A DNA stretch of 64,000 nt, taken from positions 2,456,331 through 2,520,330 of the forward strand of contig BCIM01000002.1 in assembly GCA_039545315.1 (NCBI GenBank). Reading direction: 5' to 3'. The DNA is from Kondoa malvinella. Lineage: Eukaryota; Basidiomycota; Agaricostilbomycetes; Agaricostilbales; Kondoaceae. Positions 24,952 to 37,810 of the stretch are shown in pieces (within the stretch, counting starts at the first letter, position 1; each line of letters starts with the position of its first letter). The notes beneath the pieces are model-generated. The model searched no databases. It saw only the letters and a program-made list of their open reading frames with translations, and was not told the DNA's origin. Both the position numbers and the translations under genes were made by a program.

Positions 24952-26360
24952 ATGAGCAATCAAGCCTTATCAAGTTCGAAAGGACCAGGCGCTCTGCCTC
25001 ACAAGGTCGTCATTCGCAACTTGCCAGCCAATCTGCCAGAATCCATCTTCTGGTCCTCTGCTGAGCCCTATCTGGTCACACAAGAAGCAAGCAAGCCGTG
25101 CTACAACTGGAGAGACTATCATGCAGGCAAATTGACGAAATCAAAGTCGAAAGGTAACAGATCATCCACCGCCTATGTCAACTTTGAGTCTTTGGAAGAT
25201 CTTGTTTCCTTTCATGCCAATTACAACAATCATGTCTTTCAAGACAAGCAGGGCAACCTAACGCAAGCTTCTGTCGAGTTTGCTCCGTTCCAAAAGACAC
25301 CAAAGATGTGCAAGCCAGATCCGAGGCAGGGCACAATAGAGAAAGGTGTGCTTGTTCACCAGCTGTGGAGGCAGTGTCTGATTTATCAATACCCAGAACC
25401 GGAGTATATCGCTTTCTTGGAGTCGCTCAATCCAGTTAAAGTACCCGCGGAAGAGGCTACGAAAGAAGCTGGACCTAGCGGAACTATCATCTGTGAGACC
25501 AAAGCTGCTTCATCGTCCATAGATGCTCACATATCTTTTCAGCTGGTGTTTCGAATGCTCAGCCATCGCTCAAATCAGCAGAAGGACCAAAACAAGTCAC
25601 TCCGTTAGTCGAGCACCTCAAATCCCAAGGTCAACGAAGCAAAGCGCCGCATATTATACAAAAGAGCAAAGCACCAGCAGATGCACCTACCGGTCCGAAG
25701 AGCATGGAACAAAAGCCTTCGCAGTCTAGTGGTGGAAAGAAACCTCCCATGCAACAGCTTAGCGGATTGGCAGGGAAAGCAAAAGAGAGGCATCAGAAAG
25801 AGTCGAATGCGAAAGAGAATAAAGGGAAAGGCAAGCAGCCTGGGTCAGCGCAAGCCAGTCGGTCGGCTACTCCAGTGCCGAAAGCAAAGCAGCACGTCTT
25901 TTACGATTCCTCTAAACCAGCTTCCGAAACTACCGCAAACCAAGCCATAGGCTCTGAAACATCAAAAACAGACGACAAGAAACGAGAACGCAGACCGCCG
26001 AAAGGGCCTATACCAGAATCGGACAAGCCGAAAGCCAAAGCTCCCAAACAGCAGCAGTCTAAAGCGTCGGAACAAGTAACAGAGAGCAAATCTTCTGGAC
26101 TTCCGCCTAACAAACCACCCCAGCAGAAGAAAGCGCCTTCTCGAGCTGCTTCAACCGCTCAAGCCAAACCTGCACCTTCTACCCCTGTCGAACCAGTGCC
26201 AACAGCCAATGCAGGTCAAGCACAGAAAGCAGAAGCAAGCGAACGACCCAGAGCCCGAATCAACAACACCGATGGGCGGAACAATCGACTCATGGGCGGT
26301 CTACTAGGTCAACGACCCAAGCGCGAACCAAAATCAGATCCAACTACCAAACAACCCTAG
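24952..26360 (+). CDS. UPF3: nonsense-mediated mRNA decay factor Upf3
   Basis: NMD factor that binds exon-junction complexes and Upf2 to mark premature stops. The N-terminal Smg4/UPF3 RNP-like domain is clear: HKVVIRNLPANLPESIFWSS, CYNWRDYHAGKLTKSKSKGN, SSTAYVNFESLEDLVSFHAN and DKQGNLTQASVEFAPFQKTP; a 50-nt intron then joins to EPEYIAFLESLNP. After a second intron comes a long Lys/Pro/Ser-rich tail (residues ~200-430) with no fold visible, ending RLMGGLLGQRPKREPKSD. In animals the C-terminal EJC-binding motif lies in this part; I cannot point to it here. The last 17 nt of the coding sequence overlap the end of ORC3 on the other strand. Confidence 0.92.
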
Positions 26361-28936
26361 CTACATGTTCTGTTTTCCGTTTGGTACCAGTCAAGAAGCC
26401 GTATCGATTCAATTCGGATACTAGGACAATGAATCGCGCTTGGAAGCATCTTTCTTGCGCTTCTTTCTCCTTTTCAGTCTTTTCGACCTCTGCGCGTTTC
26501 CGCTTGCCTTTGTTCGGTGTGGAGGTGGAAGCAGAAGTCGAAGTCGAAGGAGCAGAAGAAGTCCGCCTCAAGGCATCGGCGAAAGCGTCATACCAATCAG
26601 ACAGGTTGATCAGCTTGCCAGCGTCTTTGAAGAGGGAATAGCCGATGACGAGGTCTGTTTGCAAGAGTTCATCTCGAATGGCTGGATCTGGATGATGAGG
26701 TTCAGAGAGTGAAGTCTTTAGGTTCTGGGTGATGTTCGGGTGGAAGGCCTATACAGAGTTAAGCTAATATAGTTGAGCTGGAGGGCAGGAAGTACATGTT
26801 GTAAAACGTTAGCTTCGTCCGTGTAAAACAGCTCGTGAAAGATCAGGTCTGTATGTGGGCCCAGATCTCTGTCACGATCATTAGCTTTGTAACAGCTGAA
26901 GGTAACAGACGCACTCGAACAAGCCTTTCAAAGCACCAGCAAGACTCGAAGCGAGCTTGGTGAACTCTCGATCAGCAGGAATCTGCATTGTCCCGCCTAG
27001 CTCGTTCCCGTTGACAAGATGGCGGCGTCCATGTCGAGCACTCTCGAATCCATCGAGTAGTTCTTGCATCTTGTCTTTGACCGGTGCGAGCTGTTGGACT
27101 ACATTGGCGCATTGTGCATCATCGGACAATTCCGCTTCGATTGCTAGTAGGAAATCCATAACGACATCATCTCTCGCTTTCCTGCAAGTCCAATCAACTC
27201 CCTGTGTGTTGGAGCAGAGGATAAGACGTACTTGAGTAAATCAGCCTTTTCTACAGCTTTCTCCCTCAAAGACCCTTCCAACGTCGCTTCGAGTATCTCA
27301 ACTCTTGTCATACGCTTCGCTTTCCATTGTCCCTGCAACACTTCAAACACGCGTACAGTCTGTCTTCGAGACGCTTCCACTTCTTTCCGCTTTGTTTGCA
27401 TCTCGCGCACGGCTGATAACAACAAATTGTCGTCTGTCATATATTCTTGTATCTGAGCTAGTTGCGATGAATCTCGTGCTGATAAGATGGACGCGACGTG
27501 ACTTTGAAAGGAGGGCAAAGAGCGAATCTGGTTTGCGAGGTTCAAAATCGAGATTGTTGCTAGTTGTTCTGATGAGGCTTGAACCATGGAAGTTGGAAAA
27601 GACAGGTAGTGATCCATGTAGAGGTACTGTTCCTCGTCAGCCCAAAATCTGAAGAAGGGAAAGGCGGCTGACATGTAGTTTATCGACCACTAATTCGATA
27701 CTCCTCTCCCTATCCACAAAACCGCTCTTTAAACTTTTCAACACCTCCCCGCCAATAGCCAAGGGCAACGTCCGATCCAAACATAATCCCCATAACAGAT
27801 CCGTCAAAGTCTCTAATCCTCTATCCAATTGAAAGGTTTGCAGTCGTAACAGACTCCGAGCTGAGAAGGGTAATGATTTGATAGCGTCTAAGGAAGTAGC
27901 GACGTGAAAGATCAAAGTGATTGGGATTGCGAGGGAAGAAAGTAGGTAGATCGTATCGCTTATCAAGACGGGGTCGAAGGATTCGAAATGCTGGAAGAGG
28001 AGGATGAGGTTCGCATTGTCTACCGCAAGTTGTCAGTCGTGCATGAGTGTAGAGGGAGAGACCAACCTGGTGACGAAGGGTATTGAGTCGTGTACCAAAA
28101 TTCGAGCAGGCTGATATCATCCGCTGAGATCAAGCTCGCTTTCTTGCCGGCCTTCTTGACTGACTGTCCGATTGGCAATTCTCCGTGAGTTGGACAAGCC
28201 AACAAAGAGAGCGGAAACGGACCTCTTCATCAGCCATACTGCCTATCACCTTTGACGTAATGCTCTTGATCAAGCTTTTCAGGTTGCTTCCATCTCGAGA
28301 AGAGAGTGAGATGACGATATCCTCCCTTTCCTCATGCTCTGAGAAGACTTGGACTATGCCCTCGGCTCTTGATCCGCTTGAATCTACTCAGATCAATACA
28401 CCTTGCCAAAGAGCGAGGAACAAATAGACATACCGACTACTACTGCACAAGGTAGAGGAGACTTGTTGCTCACTCGTTGTACAAGACCATAAGATTCTCT
28501 ATCAAGTGTGTGGATAAAAGTATAGAGTTCGTCTAGGCCTGCTGAACGTTGTTTCGATAAGATGTCCTAGAGAATGGGCTTTAGAGATCGAGCGAGTGAG
28601 AGAGAAGAAGACGATAAAGAAGGAAGAGGAGGAGAGTAAGGGGGAGAAAGCTACCTCTATATGACCTGAACATTCCGTCCAAGCAGCATCAAACAATTCT
28701 TGTCGCAGTTGCATTTCGCGTTCAGCAGGACTGATGTCTACGCCTTTATAAGCACGGAGGCGTGGCACAGTAGAGAGAGAACTCACCTTGGTCCATATCA
28801 TCTTCTAGTGAGATGCGAGGTATAACAAATGTCGACTTGTTCGCAGCACAGATCAACGTCTCGTCTCTGGAAACAGAGGACAGAGACTCACCTGAGTAGC
28901 AGACAGCAAATCATCTTCGAACGCTAACTCCTCCAT
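26344..28936 (-). CDS. ORC3: origin recognition complex subunit 3
   Basis: Subunit of the six-protein complex that marks replication origins and loads MCM. The start exon reads MEELAFEDDLLSATQ, then STFVIPRISLEDDMDQ, the family-typical RQELFDAAWTECSGHIEDIL, and the degenerate AAA+ core (NKSPLPCAVVVG; DIVISLSSRDGSNLKSLIKS; NLILLFQHFESFDPVLISDT with IYLLSSLAIPITLIFHVATS). The ORC insertion and winged-helix region follow (FLLAIEAELSDDAQC; DLIFHELFYTDEANVLQH; KLINLSDWYDAFADALR). The C-terminus LNRYGFLTGTKRKTEHVARV VW is the characteristic Orc3 ending. About nine exons. Divergent from PIS1 (115 bp) and convergent with UPF3, with coding tails overlapping. Confidence 0.92.
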
Positions 28937-29051
28937 TTGTTTGAGCGCGCAGCTCAACTTTAGACAGCGAGGTGATCTCCCCAATCCGGGCTGCTGTCTT
29001 TGCTCAATACCCTGCCTGTTCAACTATACACCGTCTTGCCATTCACCAGAG

Positions 29052-30163
29052 ATGAAGAAACGCAGCGGCCGAGGGTCGAATGGTCAGTTTGCGTCGAGCT
29101 GCGTGGTTTGAAGAAATTGCTGACCCTTGACTGTTGTCGTGTAGAAGTGCAAGCTGCTGTGAATGATTCAGATGATCATGTTGAAAAGCCAAAGAGTGCG
29201 TTTAGCCCTGATCCGGATAGATGAGAGATGCTCATGCACTTCGCTCGAGCAGCGGACGAGAATGTTTTCCTCTTTGTGCCAAATCTCATAGGTGAGCTCC
29301 TACGCTCTATCCGTAAGAAGGAGAATTCTAACATCTCGTTGCGCTGAATAGGATACACCCGCGTCATTCTCGCAGCCGTATCACTAAGTTTCATGTCCTA
29401 TCACCCAAAATACTGCACGCTCCTCTACACCATCTCCCAACTCCTCGACGCAGTAGATGGTCAAGCTGCACGTGCTCTAGGCCAATCAAGCAAATTTGGA
29501 GGCGTGTTGGATATGGTCACTGATAGATGCACCACGTCATGTTTGCTTTGTTTCTTGTCGTCGGCGTACCCGAAATATGCGCTTGGGTTTCAAGCGTTGA
29601 TCACTTTGGATTTCTCAAGTCATTATATTCATATGTATTCGTCAGTTCATACTGGTCGTTTCCAGAGTAATATCTGATGACTGCTCGTGTGGCCTGACAG
29701 ATCACTCGTTGCTGGTAGCAAGTCGCACAAATCAGTCTCAAAGAACCATTCGAGGATTCTCAATTCGTATTACACCAACAATGTGAGCTTTTCCAACTCG
29801 TCGCCGCTCATTCATTCACTGACCTTCATCCACTAGGCCACCCTCTTCCTCTTCTGTTTCGGTAACGAAGCTTTTTTCGTCGCTTTATACCTAATGAAAT
29901 TCTACCTCACCCCGATCGGCATTTCCGTCCCCCGACTCATGTCTTTCCTACCTCCCACAGTCCGACACGCCGTTCCTTTGAATGTGTGGTATTGCATTGG
30001 AAGAATCACTTGGCCTCAAGTCATTGCTGTCGTGTCGTTCCCGATTTGTTTTGGCAAGCAGGTCATTAGTTGTGTTCAGTTTTGGAAGGCGGCCAAACAC
30101 TTGACAGAGGCGGATAGAGAGGAAAGGTGGGAGAAGAAGTTTGGGAGAGGAAAGACGTTGTAG
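29052..30163 (+). CDS. PIS1: CDP-diacylglycerol-inositol 3-phosphatidyltransferase (PI synthase)
   Basis: Makes phosphatidylinositol from CDP-diacylglycerol and myo-inositol in the ER membrane; an essential enzyme in yeast. After a short hydrophilic leader (MKKRSGRGSN) come VFLFVPNLIGYTRV and the CDP-alcohol phosphotransferase signature DG-x2-AR-x8-G-x3-D-x3-D, seen as DGQAARALGQSSKFGGVLDM followed by VTDR. Then CLLCFLSSAYPKYALGFQAL, SSHYIHMYSSLVAGSKSHK and membrane spans in the last exon. Exons 1-4 are small; intron phases agree throughout. C-terminus EERWEKKFGRGKTL. Length near 240 residues, as usual. Confidence 0.93.
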
Positions 30164-30386
30164 TGAGCGAGGGACCTTCAGCGAGGGAGATAGCGAGGAT
30201 TGGTTATGCATGGTCGAAAAGTAAAAGAAGAGCGGAAAGACAAGTCACTGATCAAGTAGTAGTAGTAAACAGCACTAATTGCATAGCACAAATGAACATA
30301 TCTAGACCCGTGTGCTGCCAAAACTAATGACCCACTCCTCCCACCGAGAGTTTCGCGCTTCGGCCATTCTCTATCCCCTCACGACG

Positions 30387-31962
30387 ATGGCTTCCCTTCA
30401 AGCAGACAGTGTGACAGTAGCCTTACTCATAGGCACTATCGGTTTATTCCTACTCCACGTGCTCCTACGACCTGCGTCTCCATTAGCGCACCCGATACTT
30501 CTAGGTCGACAAGGTGAATCAGCCAAAGTTCGCAATAGAGGCGAAAGCGCCGTATGGACCAATGCGCTGGCTACGTCTGGATTATTGGTAGCGAGTAGTC
30601 AGGGTTCTGTCAAGGGCGTGAAACATATAGTCAAGCCGGATGAAGGGCTGGTTAGGAAGCTCAAGAGTTTGGGTGTGTCAAAGGAACATCCGGGAGCTGT
30701 TCTCTTGTGTCTGGATGATGAGAAAGGTGTGTTTCTCCCTCTTAGATATCAAAGGTATGACTGAAGCGTCACGCAGTCGCGCAAGACTTGGTTGCTGCAG
30801 CTGTATGCGTAGAAGGATTACAACTCGTCCTTCTTCAGCCTTCGTTTGTGGAAGCTCTTCTATCTCTATTGAACCAAATCAGCAAACCTCTGGTAGCAAT
30901 TATCTCTTCCTCGAAATACTTTAGCACAATGTCTTTACCGGATGTCAAGCTCATCTCTGTGGACTCTGTGGCCAATGGGAAAGCCGTTACGCTATCCAGT
31001 ATGTCGGAGAGTAGTGAGGGAGTGACGGATTTCCCCGTGGAGCCTAGAGCTGTGGTCATTCAAGCTGCTGTTATGCCGCCTAATGGGAAACCTGTTCTGC
31101 TAGATCTGACCAATCAGGTTGGTGCCGTCTCATCGGAATGAGATAAAGCTGATAGCAGTGACAGAGCTTGACAGCTTCAGCTCATGCAGTCTCGCAACTC
31201 CTTACAGCTTCAAACCATTACAAATTCGCAGCAAAAGACCACATTCTTTCCTTTTACTCCGTCCTCTCTCCATTCGGACTCAGCATCTATCTCTCTTCCC
31301 TTCTAACCAAATCGGCACTCACCTCGCGGACGACTTCCGAACTAGCAGAAACGCTTCGCACTATTCAAAGTATCAAGCCAACATGTCTCTTCGTCCCCAC
31401 TATCTCGCTTGCACAGATCATCAAGCATCTCTCGGCTGATCTTCAACGCTCAACAAACGCCTGGACCCACAACCAAATCTGGTCTAACAAACTGAATTCC
31501 TTACGCGATGGGATTCTAGCAAAGCACGCTATATGGGATGCGTCTTTCTCGCCTTTGTCGAAATTACGCCACGCCAACCTTCGAGCGGTGGTGGCATTCG
31601 CGGATGGACCCAGCGAAGTGTTGACGCAGAACCAAGTGGATGCAGCTAGGGTTTTATTAGGTCCAACAGTGCATGGGACCAAGAGCTGGATGTCACCTTC
31701 TCCATTCACAGCTAGTCTTATGCATGATTTCCAAGCGCTTGCAAAAGGGAATGAAGGGATGCATGTTGGTCCTCCGGTAATCAATGTTCAGGTCAAAGTC
31801 GTGTTACAGGACGAGGAGGAGATGGTTGGCGAGTTGTTAGTCGATGGACCGGGCATGGTTAAGCCGAGCAAAGAATTCGATGGGCTTGTGTTGGGCGAAG
31901 GATGGTTGAAAACCGGTTGGCAAGCCAAAATACTTCCGAATGGCACGATCAAGTTGCAATGA
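30387..31962 (+). CDS. degenerate acyl-CoA synthetase-like (ANL superfamily) protein
   Basis: Overall layout follows long-chain acyl-CoA synthetases: an N-terminal hydrophobic anchor (VTVALLIGTIGLFLLHVLLR), an AMP-binding-type core and LTASAHAVSQLL, FYSVLSPFGLSIYLSSLLT and IKPTCLFVPTISLAQIIKHL, which align with the part after the ATP loop in Faa-type enzymes. The ATP loop itself (family TSGSTGxPKG) is replaced by QAAVMPPNGKP, and no YGxTE motif is visible; the tail GELLVDGPGMVKPSKEFDGL with GEGWLKTGWQAKILPNG keeps the family ending but not the catalytic Lys environment. It is therefore probably a non-catalytic homologue. Three exons; the stop is 28 bp from that of SF3A3. Confidence 0.7.
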
Positions 31963-31990
31963 AGTACATTTTGTATACTACATGTTCCCG

Positions 31991-33784
31991 CTATAGAAGA
32001 CCTTGTGTCTTCAAGTCGTTGTACACTTTTCGGTTGTACACGTTGCCTTCTTCATCCTCTAGCTCTTCCATCTCTTCAGCTCGGAAAATCTCTTGCTTGC
32101 CTTCAGCCTTTAGTCGTTCAGCCACTGCGCACAAGCGAGTCAGAAGCACACTATGTGAAGGTGTTGAAGTGGGCTCACGAGCAATTGCATCCTCAATCTT
32201 TGTAATTTCGTGGAAGTGCTTGGTGTTAGGCAAACCTAATGCTTTCATGCCAAAAGTATGGTTGGCTTCTTGAAAATGACGTTCAAAGTTCTTTCGGCCA
32301 TTGTCTGTTCGTCGGTGGCATACAACTATCAGCTAAAGCCGAAAGTATATGGGCAAAGATCGAACAGCTTCTACCAGAACAAATCTCGCATGAGTATTCC
32401 ACACCGAGACCATGAAGTTTGTATAGCCACTGCCATTGATCTCGTCCGTCAGCACAGTAATGCAACAGTGGAAGCAATCACTGACATAAGGAATAGGTTT
32501 CCCATCCCAACCAAGCGGCAATTTCAACGGGTTGTAAAGCTTTTCCTCCTCTTCCCGCTCATCAACAAACTCATCCTTCTTTTTCTCCTTGCCACCACCA
32601 GCAGCAGCTTCAGCAGCTTCTTCCGCTTCCCTTCTTTCTAGATCTTCTAATTCCTGAGCTCGCTCTCTGTCGGTCAAAGAAGCTCTTCGTTCAACATTGG
32701 ATTTCGTCTCCCCTCGGATGGGAAGAAGAGGAGAGGATGGAGAAGTGAGGAGCGTGGTGATGAGGTGTTCTTGAAGAGCGAGGTGTTTTTCTCGGTTGCG
32801 CTCTTTATCTTTGCCGGTGACTGTTGCAGCGGAAGATGAGGGTTGTGGTGTCGAATCGCCAGTGTTGGCAGAGGCTTTAAGATGTTTCTTTGAAGTCAAA
32901 TGAGCGTTGTAGACTGTTTGTTTGCTATACATCTTTTGGCCTGTGCGTCGCCCAATGTCACTAACACCCAAAAAGACTGAAAAGGACCTTGTTCACGCAC
33001 AAGCAGCACACCAGATCCCTTCTGAGCTAGTCCCGTTCTCTGTGGCTTCCTGCTTCCAATGCGGCACATTGTTGTTTTCCCATAGGTCTGCGAATTCTGT
33101 TCTCGCATTATCCACCAGCAGCTTGACATCTGCTAATGGAAAAGCTCTTTTCGCAAAGTCCATCAAGTAGGCGAACAGAGCGTCGAGGTATTGCTTGTAT
33201 TTTTCGCCGTGCATTTTCCGCTGTTTTGCAATAACGTCGAATTGATCAAACTGATCCAAAAAGGAGAGGTAAGCGAGTTGTCGTTGAGCGCCAGGCAAGT
33301 TGGTAAACATGGTATGCAAGGTGTTGAGGTCGTAGTATCTTCCTAGAGCTTCTTCACCGCTGAAAAGACGGTCCAGGTAATCTTTCCCATCCGTGACCCC
33401 TGCGCCTTCTAGTTCTGCCCAATCTTGACCAAGGTCTAGCTGGCTAGAGGCAGAGATGGGTGGCTGAGGATGCCGACGGTGCCAATCTTTCAAATGTGCT
33501 AAACGAGTGTAAAATTCAGTCACTTCGTTTCCTTTGACGCCTGAACCGGCTAGAGCTTCAATTTCATTCACTCGAGAGACGTGATCATCGTAAGAGAGCG
33601 AGAGGTCTTTTGCAGTGTCTGTAACTTTGTTCAACAGATGTGAAGACCTATGGGCGTGGTCTAGGCGTTCTCGGTGCGTAGACACGGCTACAGCTGGTGC
33701 TGAAGCGAGCGAAGTGACCAGCTCGGCATTGAGATGAGAATATTTGCTGTGTCCTTCACGCTGCTCCTCTATCCTGGATTGCAT
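31991..33784 (-). CDS. PRP9: splicing factor 3A subunit 3 (Prp9/SF3a60)
   Basis: U2 snRNP component needed for prespliceosome assembly. The start MQSRIEEQREGHSKYSHLNA matches the SF3A3 N-terminus. Then EFYTRLAHLKDWHRRHP, GRYYDLNTLHTMFTNL, LAYLSFLDQFDQFD and KYKQYLDALFAYLMDFAKRA. Two zinc fingers: a C2 start at GIWCAACA (family C2H2 near mid-protein) with KQTVYNAHLTSKKHLKA, and the C-terminal matrin-type finger in WLYKLHGLGVEYSCEIC with the following His residues in the last exons (MKALGLPNTKHFHEITKIED). LYNPLKLPLGWDGKPIPY is diagnostic. Ends VYNRKVYNDLKTQGLL, the conserved terminus. An Ala/Glu-rich insert precedes the last finger. Confidence 0.92.
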
Positions 33785-33913
33785 CTTGTCTTTGTACCAA
33801 ACGTGGAAAGGGACGACGGTCGTCACTTGTAGCAAGGTATTTGAAGTCTAGCAAAGTTCTTGAGGAGGGTGACTGCTGCTCGTCAAGAATATATTTCTAT
33901 ACACCAAGCAACG

Positions 33914-36900
33914 ATGTCGAGCCCGCAAGCGTCTATTGCTTCAGCCGTCTCTTTAGCACTGGCCGGTGACTCTACACAACAGCAAAGACAGGAAGCTTAC
34001 ACTTTTCTTGAACAAATCAAGTCTCGCCCACTGGAAACTTATGCAGAATGCTTGAAATTGTTTCTCGCTAATGGTGCAGACGCGTATCCTGGCGAAGCTA
34101 GGCTCTTTTGCTTGCAAGTGGTAGATGAAGCTTTGGGCAATGATGGGTGAGTCAAAGCCATGCTGTACCAGTTTCCGACAATCACGTATTCATGCTGCTT
34201 TCTCTTCTTCTCTCCCTCTCCCTTCTCCCTCTCTGTTTCTGTCTTTGATGCTCTGCTCTGTCTTTTCCATCAATTCCCCTTGCTTTGCGCACGCAAAGGT
34301 CTCCACATTTGGATCAACAAGCAACCTCGAGTCTACAGAGCAGCTTGTTCGACTATGTCCAGAGGGAATTCCTGAACGGTCAGGCAGAAGGTACCAACGT
34401 CTGTATGCTGCTTTCACTCTTTCCCCAGCCCAACATATGCTCACAGTCAGATAGATCTAAAGAACAAAATCAGCCGAACACTCTTCCTGCTCTTCTACCA
34501 GACTTACCAGTCCACCTGGCCCGACTTCTTTACCTCGTTCTCCTCCTTACTTCGACCAGGACCAGAACAACCTCTCAACCCACGAACAGCAGATCTCTAC
34601 CTTCGTCTCTTGCACGAAATCAGCACCGAGCTATCCGATACCGGTCTACGACTCAACCGACCTTTCAATCGCATTTCAAAAGATGGCATCATGCGCGATG
34701 TTATCCGAGAACGAGACGCACCTAAAATCGCCTTGACGCTATTCTCCATCTTATCCGAATGTCTAGCACCAGCAGCTACCGACCGAACTTATTCTGATCT
34801 AGTCGAATCATCCATCAAAGCCCTAGGAGACTTTGTTTCTTGGATCGATATCAACCTCATCATTTCACCAGAGTCCATTCCCGTCTTGTATCAAGCGCTA
34901 CAACTACCTTCGATGAATGTAAGAACAGCAGTGGCGGATTGTCTGATCGAGACCTGTGCCAAAGGCATGCCAAGCGGTGATAAATTGAAGCTCATCCAAT
35001 TCCTGAACCTGCATTCTGTCTTGACTGAAATGGTTGGTGCTTTACCGAAAAAGGGTTCAGAAGAGGAAGAGCATTTCAGGGAACAGTTGGCGAAATTGTT
35101 GAATGTCGTTGGTGGAGAATTGGCAAAGATTGCAGAAGATGGTGCTTTGAGCGAAGGAGAAAGAAGTGAAGCGAGAGCGCTGTTGATGAGTTTGCAAGAT
35201 CTCTTGTTGGGCTTCTTGAGCGATGAGTATGATGATACTGCATCGGCGGTAGTGCCCATGGCGGGAAGCATGTTGAGCTTGTTCAAGAAGGAAAAAAAAA
35301 AGGACAATGCTGGTCATATGACGGAAGAAAAGACCAACTTTCTGAACATGCTCTTCCAAGTCGTCATCCGCAAGATGCAATATGCAACAGAAGAAGAATG
35401 GGGCGGCGATGAAGATGACGAAGAGGCCGTTCAGTTCGCCGAGATGCGCAAGAACCTGAAGACGCTCTTTGATGCAATTGCGGTGTTAAGCGAAGACTTA
35501 TTCAATGCCAACGTCAAGGCTCTGATCGGCGGTGTGTTGGATGCCCTGGATGCTGGCAACACGTCCAATCTCTCCTGGCAGCAAGTTGAGCTGGTTCTCT
35601 ATGTATTGTATCTGTATGGCGAGGCGATGAAGGGTGAATTCGCTTTCTTCCTCATAGGTTTAGCTAATATTCTCCAGGTAATGGTGTCGTACCTCTTTCA
35701 TTCGTCGTTCTGTCAGCAGGCACAAGCAAGAAGCGCAATTCCGGCACATCAGCAGAGGAGCTCGCTCAGCTTGCGCAATACCCGCTCTCAACGCTCGGTG
35801 AACTCGTTCTGCGCACTACTCAATCCTCCATTTCGAGCTTCCCTCATCCTTCTGTCCCGCTTCAATACTTTGAATGTATTGTCCGATACCATGATTTCTT
35901 CCTTATCAATCCTGCGCCTATCCCAACTGTCATTCAAGCGTTCTTGGATCAAAGGTAAGGGTTATCGGACAGGCGCACTGCAACGCTTATTCGCGCTTAC
36001 ATATGCAGAGGTCTGCACCAAGAATCGAAAGCTGCTCGAGGGCGCTGCTTTTACCTGTTCCACCGCTTCATCTTCTATGCCAAGGATCAGATACAGAAGA
36101 ACGTCTCGGCTGAGTTCATTACGGAGATACTTAATGCCATTCAGGTAGGCAGATTTCCTCAACGATGCCTTCTTTGGCTGATTTTGCGTTCTCTTGCTAC
36201 AGGACGTACTCGTCATCGAGATAGAACCACTTCCGCAAGCTGATTCGACAGAAGGCGACCCACTGGTCAAGGCAGCCCATGGGGCAAGTCGCTTTGACAG
36301 TCAGCTCTACCTTTTCGAATGCGTCGGCACGCTGGTCAGCAGCATGCAGCGATCTCCCACAGAACAGGCTGCTATTCTTCAGGTCAGTATCGCTGACTCT
36401 GTGGAGGCTGTTTTGACAAGTCGAGTAGGTCTTGATGGACCAATTATTGTCCGGCGTCAAAGCCAACATCCGGACAACCATTTCGTCGGTAGAAGATCTG
36501 CAATCCGTTCTTCGACTACATCACTACATTCTCGCTGTTGGCAATCTCGCGAAAGGCTTTCCTGTCCTTTCAGCTACCGCAGCGCCGGCTAATGGCCAAT
36601 GGGTTGAAATCTTCAAAGCAGCAACTCAGTCCATCATAGATGCTCTCAAACAGATGAGAGGAGTGCTGATCATCCGAGAAGCCGTAGGTGTATCCTGCTG
36701 ACATCGAGCTGTACTGACGTGTTCGTTCAGGCTCTCGGAGCTTTCAAGATTATCGTTTCTACTCTGGGCAAAAGTGTGCTGCCTTACATCGAGCCGCTCA
36801 TCGAATGCTTGATTGGTCAAATGAAATCGCAAGAGCTCATCGACTTTCTACCTTTCCTTTCGCTCATGATCAACAAGTACAAGGTAAGTCCCGACTTTGA

Positions 36901-37810
36901 GCGTGTATTAACATGCTGATTGAGTGTCAGGAGGAGTGCATACCTTTATTAAACGCTATCATATACCAAATTTTCGCTCGTGTATACCTACATCTGGAAT
37001 CAACACCCCAAGGCACTGATGAAGCTTTCCAACATTCGGAACTTCGTCGTGCTTATTTCAACATCATCATGGCCGTTTTCAACGCCAACATGCAAGGCAT
37101 CTTTCTTACAGAAAGTCAGTGTCTGTCCGTCTACATCTCTTCAATAGTCTGACGAAGTTGTGGCAGCTAACAAGCCTTACTTCGAAAACTTCATCAACAG
37201 CATTTTGCATTACACTACATCACATGAATTCCCGGCAGACACCCGAGCTGGTTTGCTTTTGCTCACAAAACTAGCCTCAGTCTGGATTCCGCCCATAGAA
37301 GCGCCAGCATCGAACGGAAAGACACCTCCGGCGGAAACTATTCCTGGCTTTGAACAATTCTTCTATCAGCAGATACTTCAGCTCTGCTTCCAGATACCGC
37401 TCAAGAAGTCCTTTGACTATGGTGACGCCCAGTCATTCAATGTAGGCTCGTTGGCTGCCGAAGCGAGGCTTCTCTGAGTGTCACTTAGGTACTTGGCGAG
37501 ATCGCAAACCTTCTCAAGACCCTAGAACAAAAGCGAGGCGACGAGTTCAGACAGCAAATGATTAACGTCACCTTTCCTGCTGTTGGCTATCCTCCTGCGA
37601 AGGGACAGGAATTTCTAGCTGCGTTGGCTTCAGCTCCAGAGTACGTTGTTCCTGTTCCCAGTCTAGCACGCACTGACGTAAACCTTAGTGGGAAAGTCTT
37701 CAAAAAGGTATACGCTCTTTTGCTGAAAGTTTCCATGTGCTAATTTTGGACCTTTCCTCAAGTTCTTTGCAGTAAGCTTGACCAGTAGACTGTCGGGCTT
37801 TACTGAATAG
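33914..37810 (+). CDS. LOS1: exportin-T, tRNA nuclear export receptor
   Basis: Importin-beta family karyopherin that exports mature tRNA with Ran-GTP. The protein (~1,040 residues, about 16 exons) begins MSSPQASIASAVSLALAGDS and has the N-terminal importin fold: EAYTFLEQIKSRPLETY, ARLFCLQVVDEAL, SLFDYVQREFL, LFYQTYQSTWPDFFTS. The family hallmark IKALGDFVSWIDINLI follows, then HEAT-like helical repeats, e.g. RTAVADCLIETCAKGMP, VLDALDAGNT and SLMINKYK. The last exons read GDEFRQQMINVTFPAVGYPP and, after an intron, GKVFKKFFAVSLTSRLSGFT before the stop. An acidic patch GGDEDDEEAVQ lies mid-protein. Divergent from SF3A3 (129 bp between starts). Exon joins between 35680 and 36200 are the least certain. 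Confidence 0.88.
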
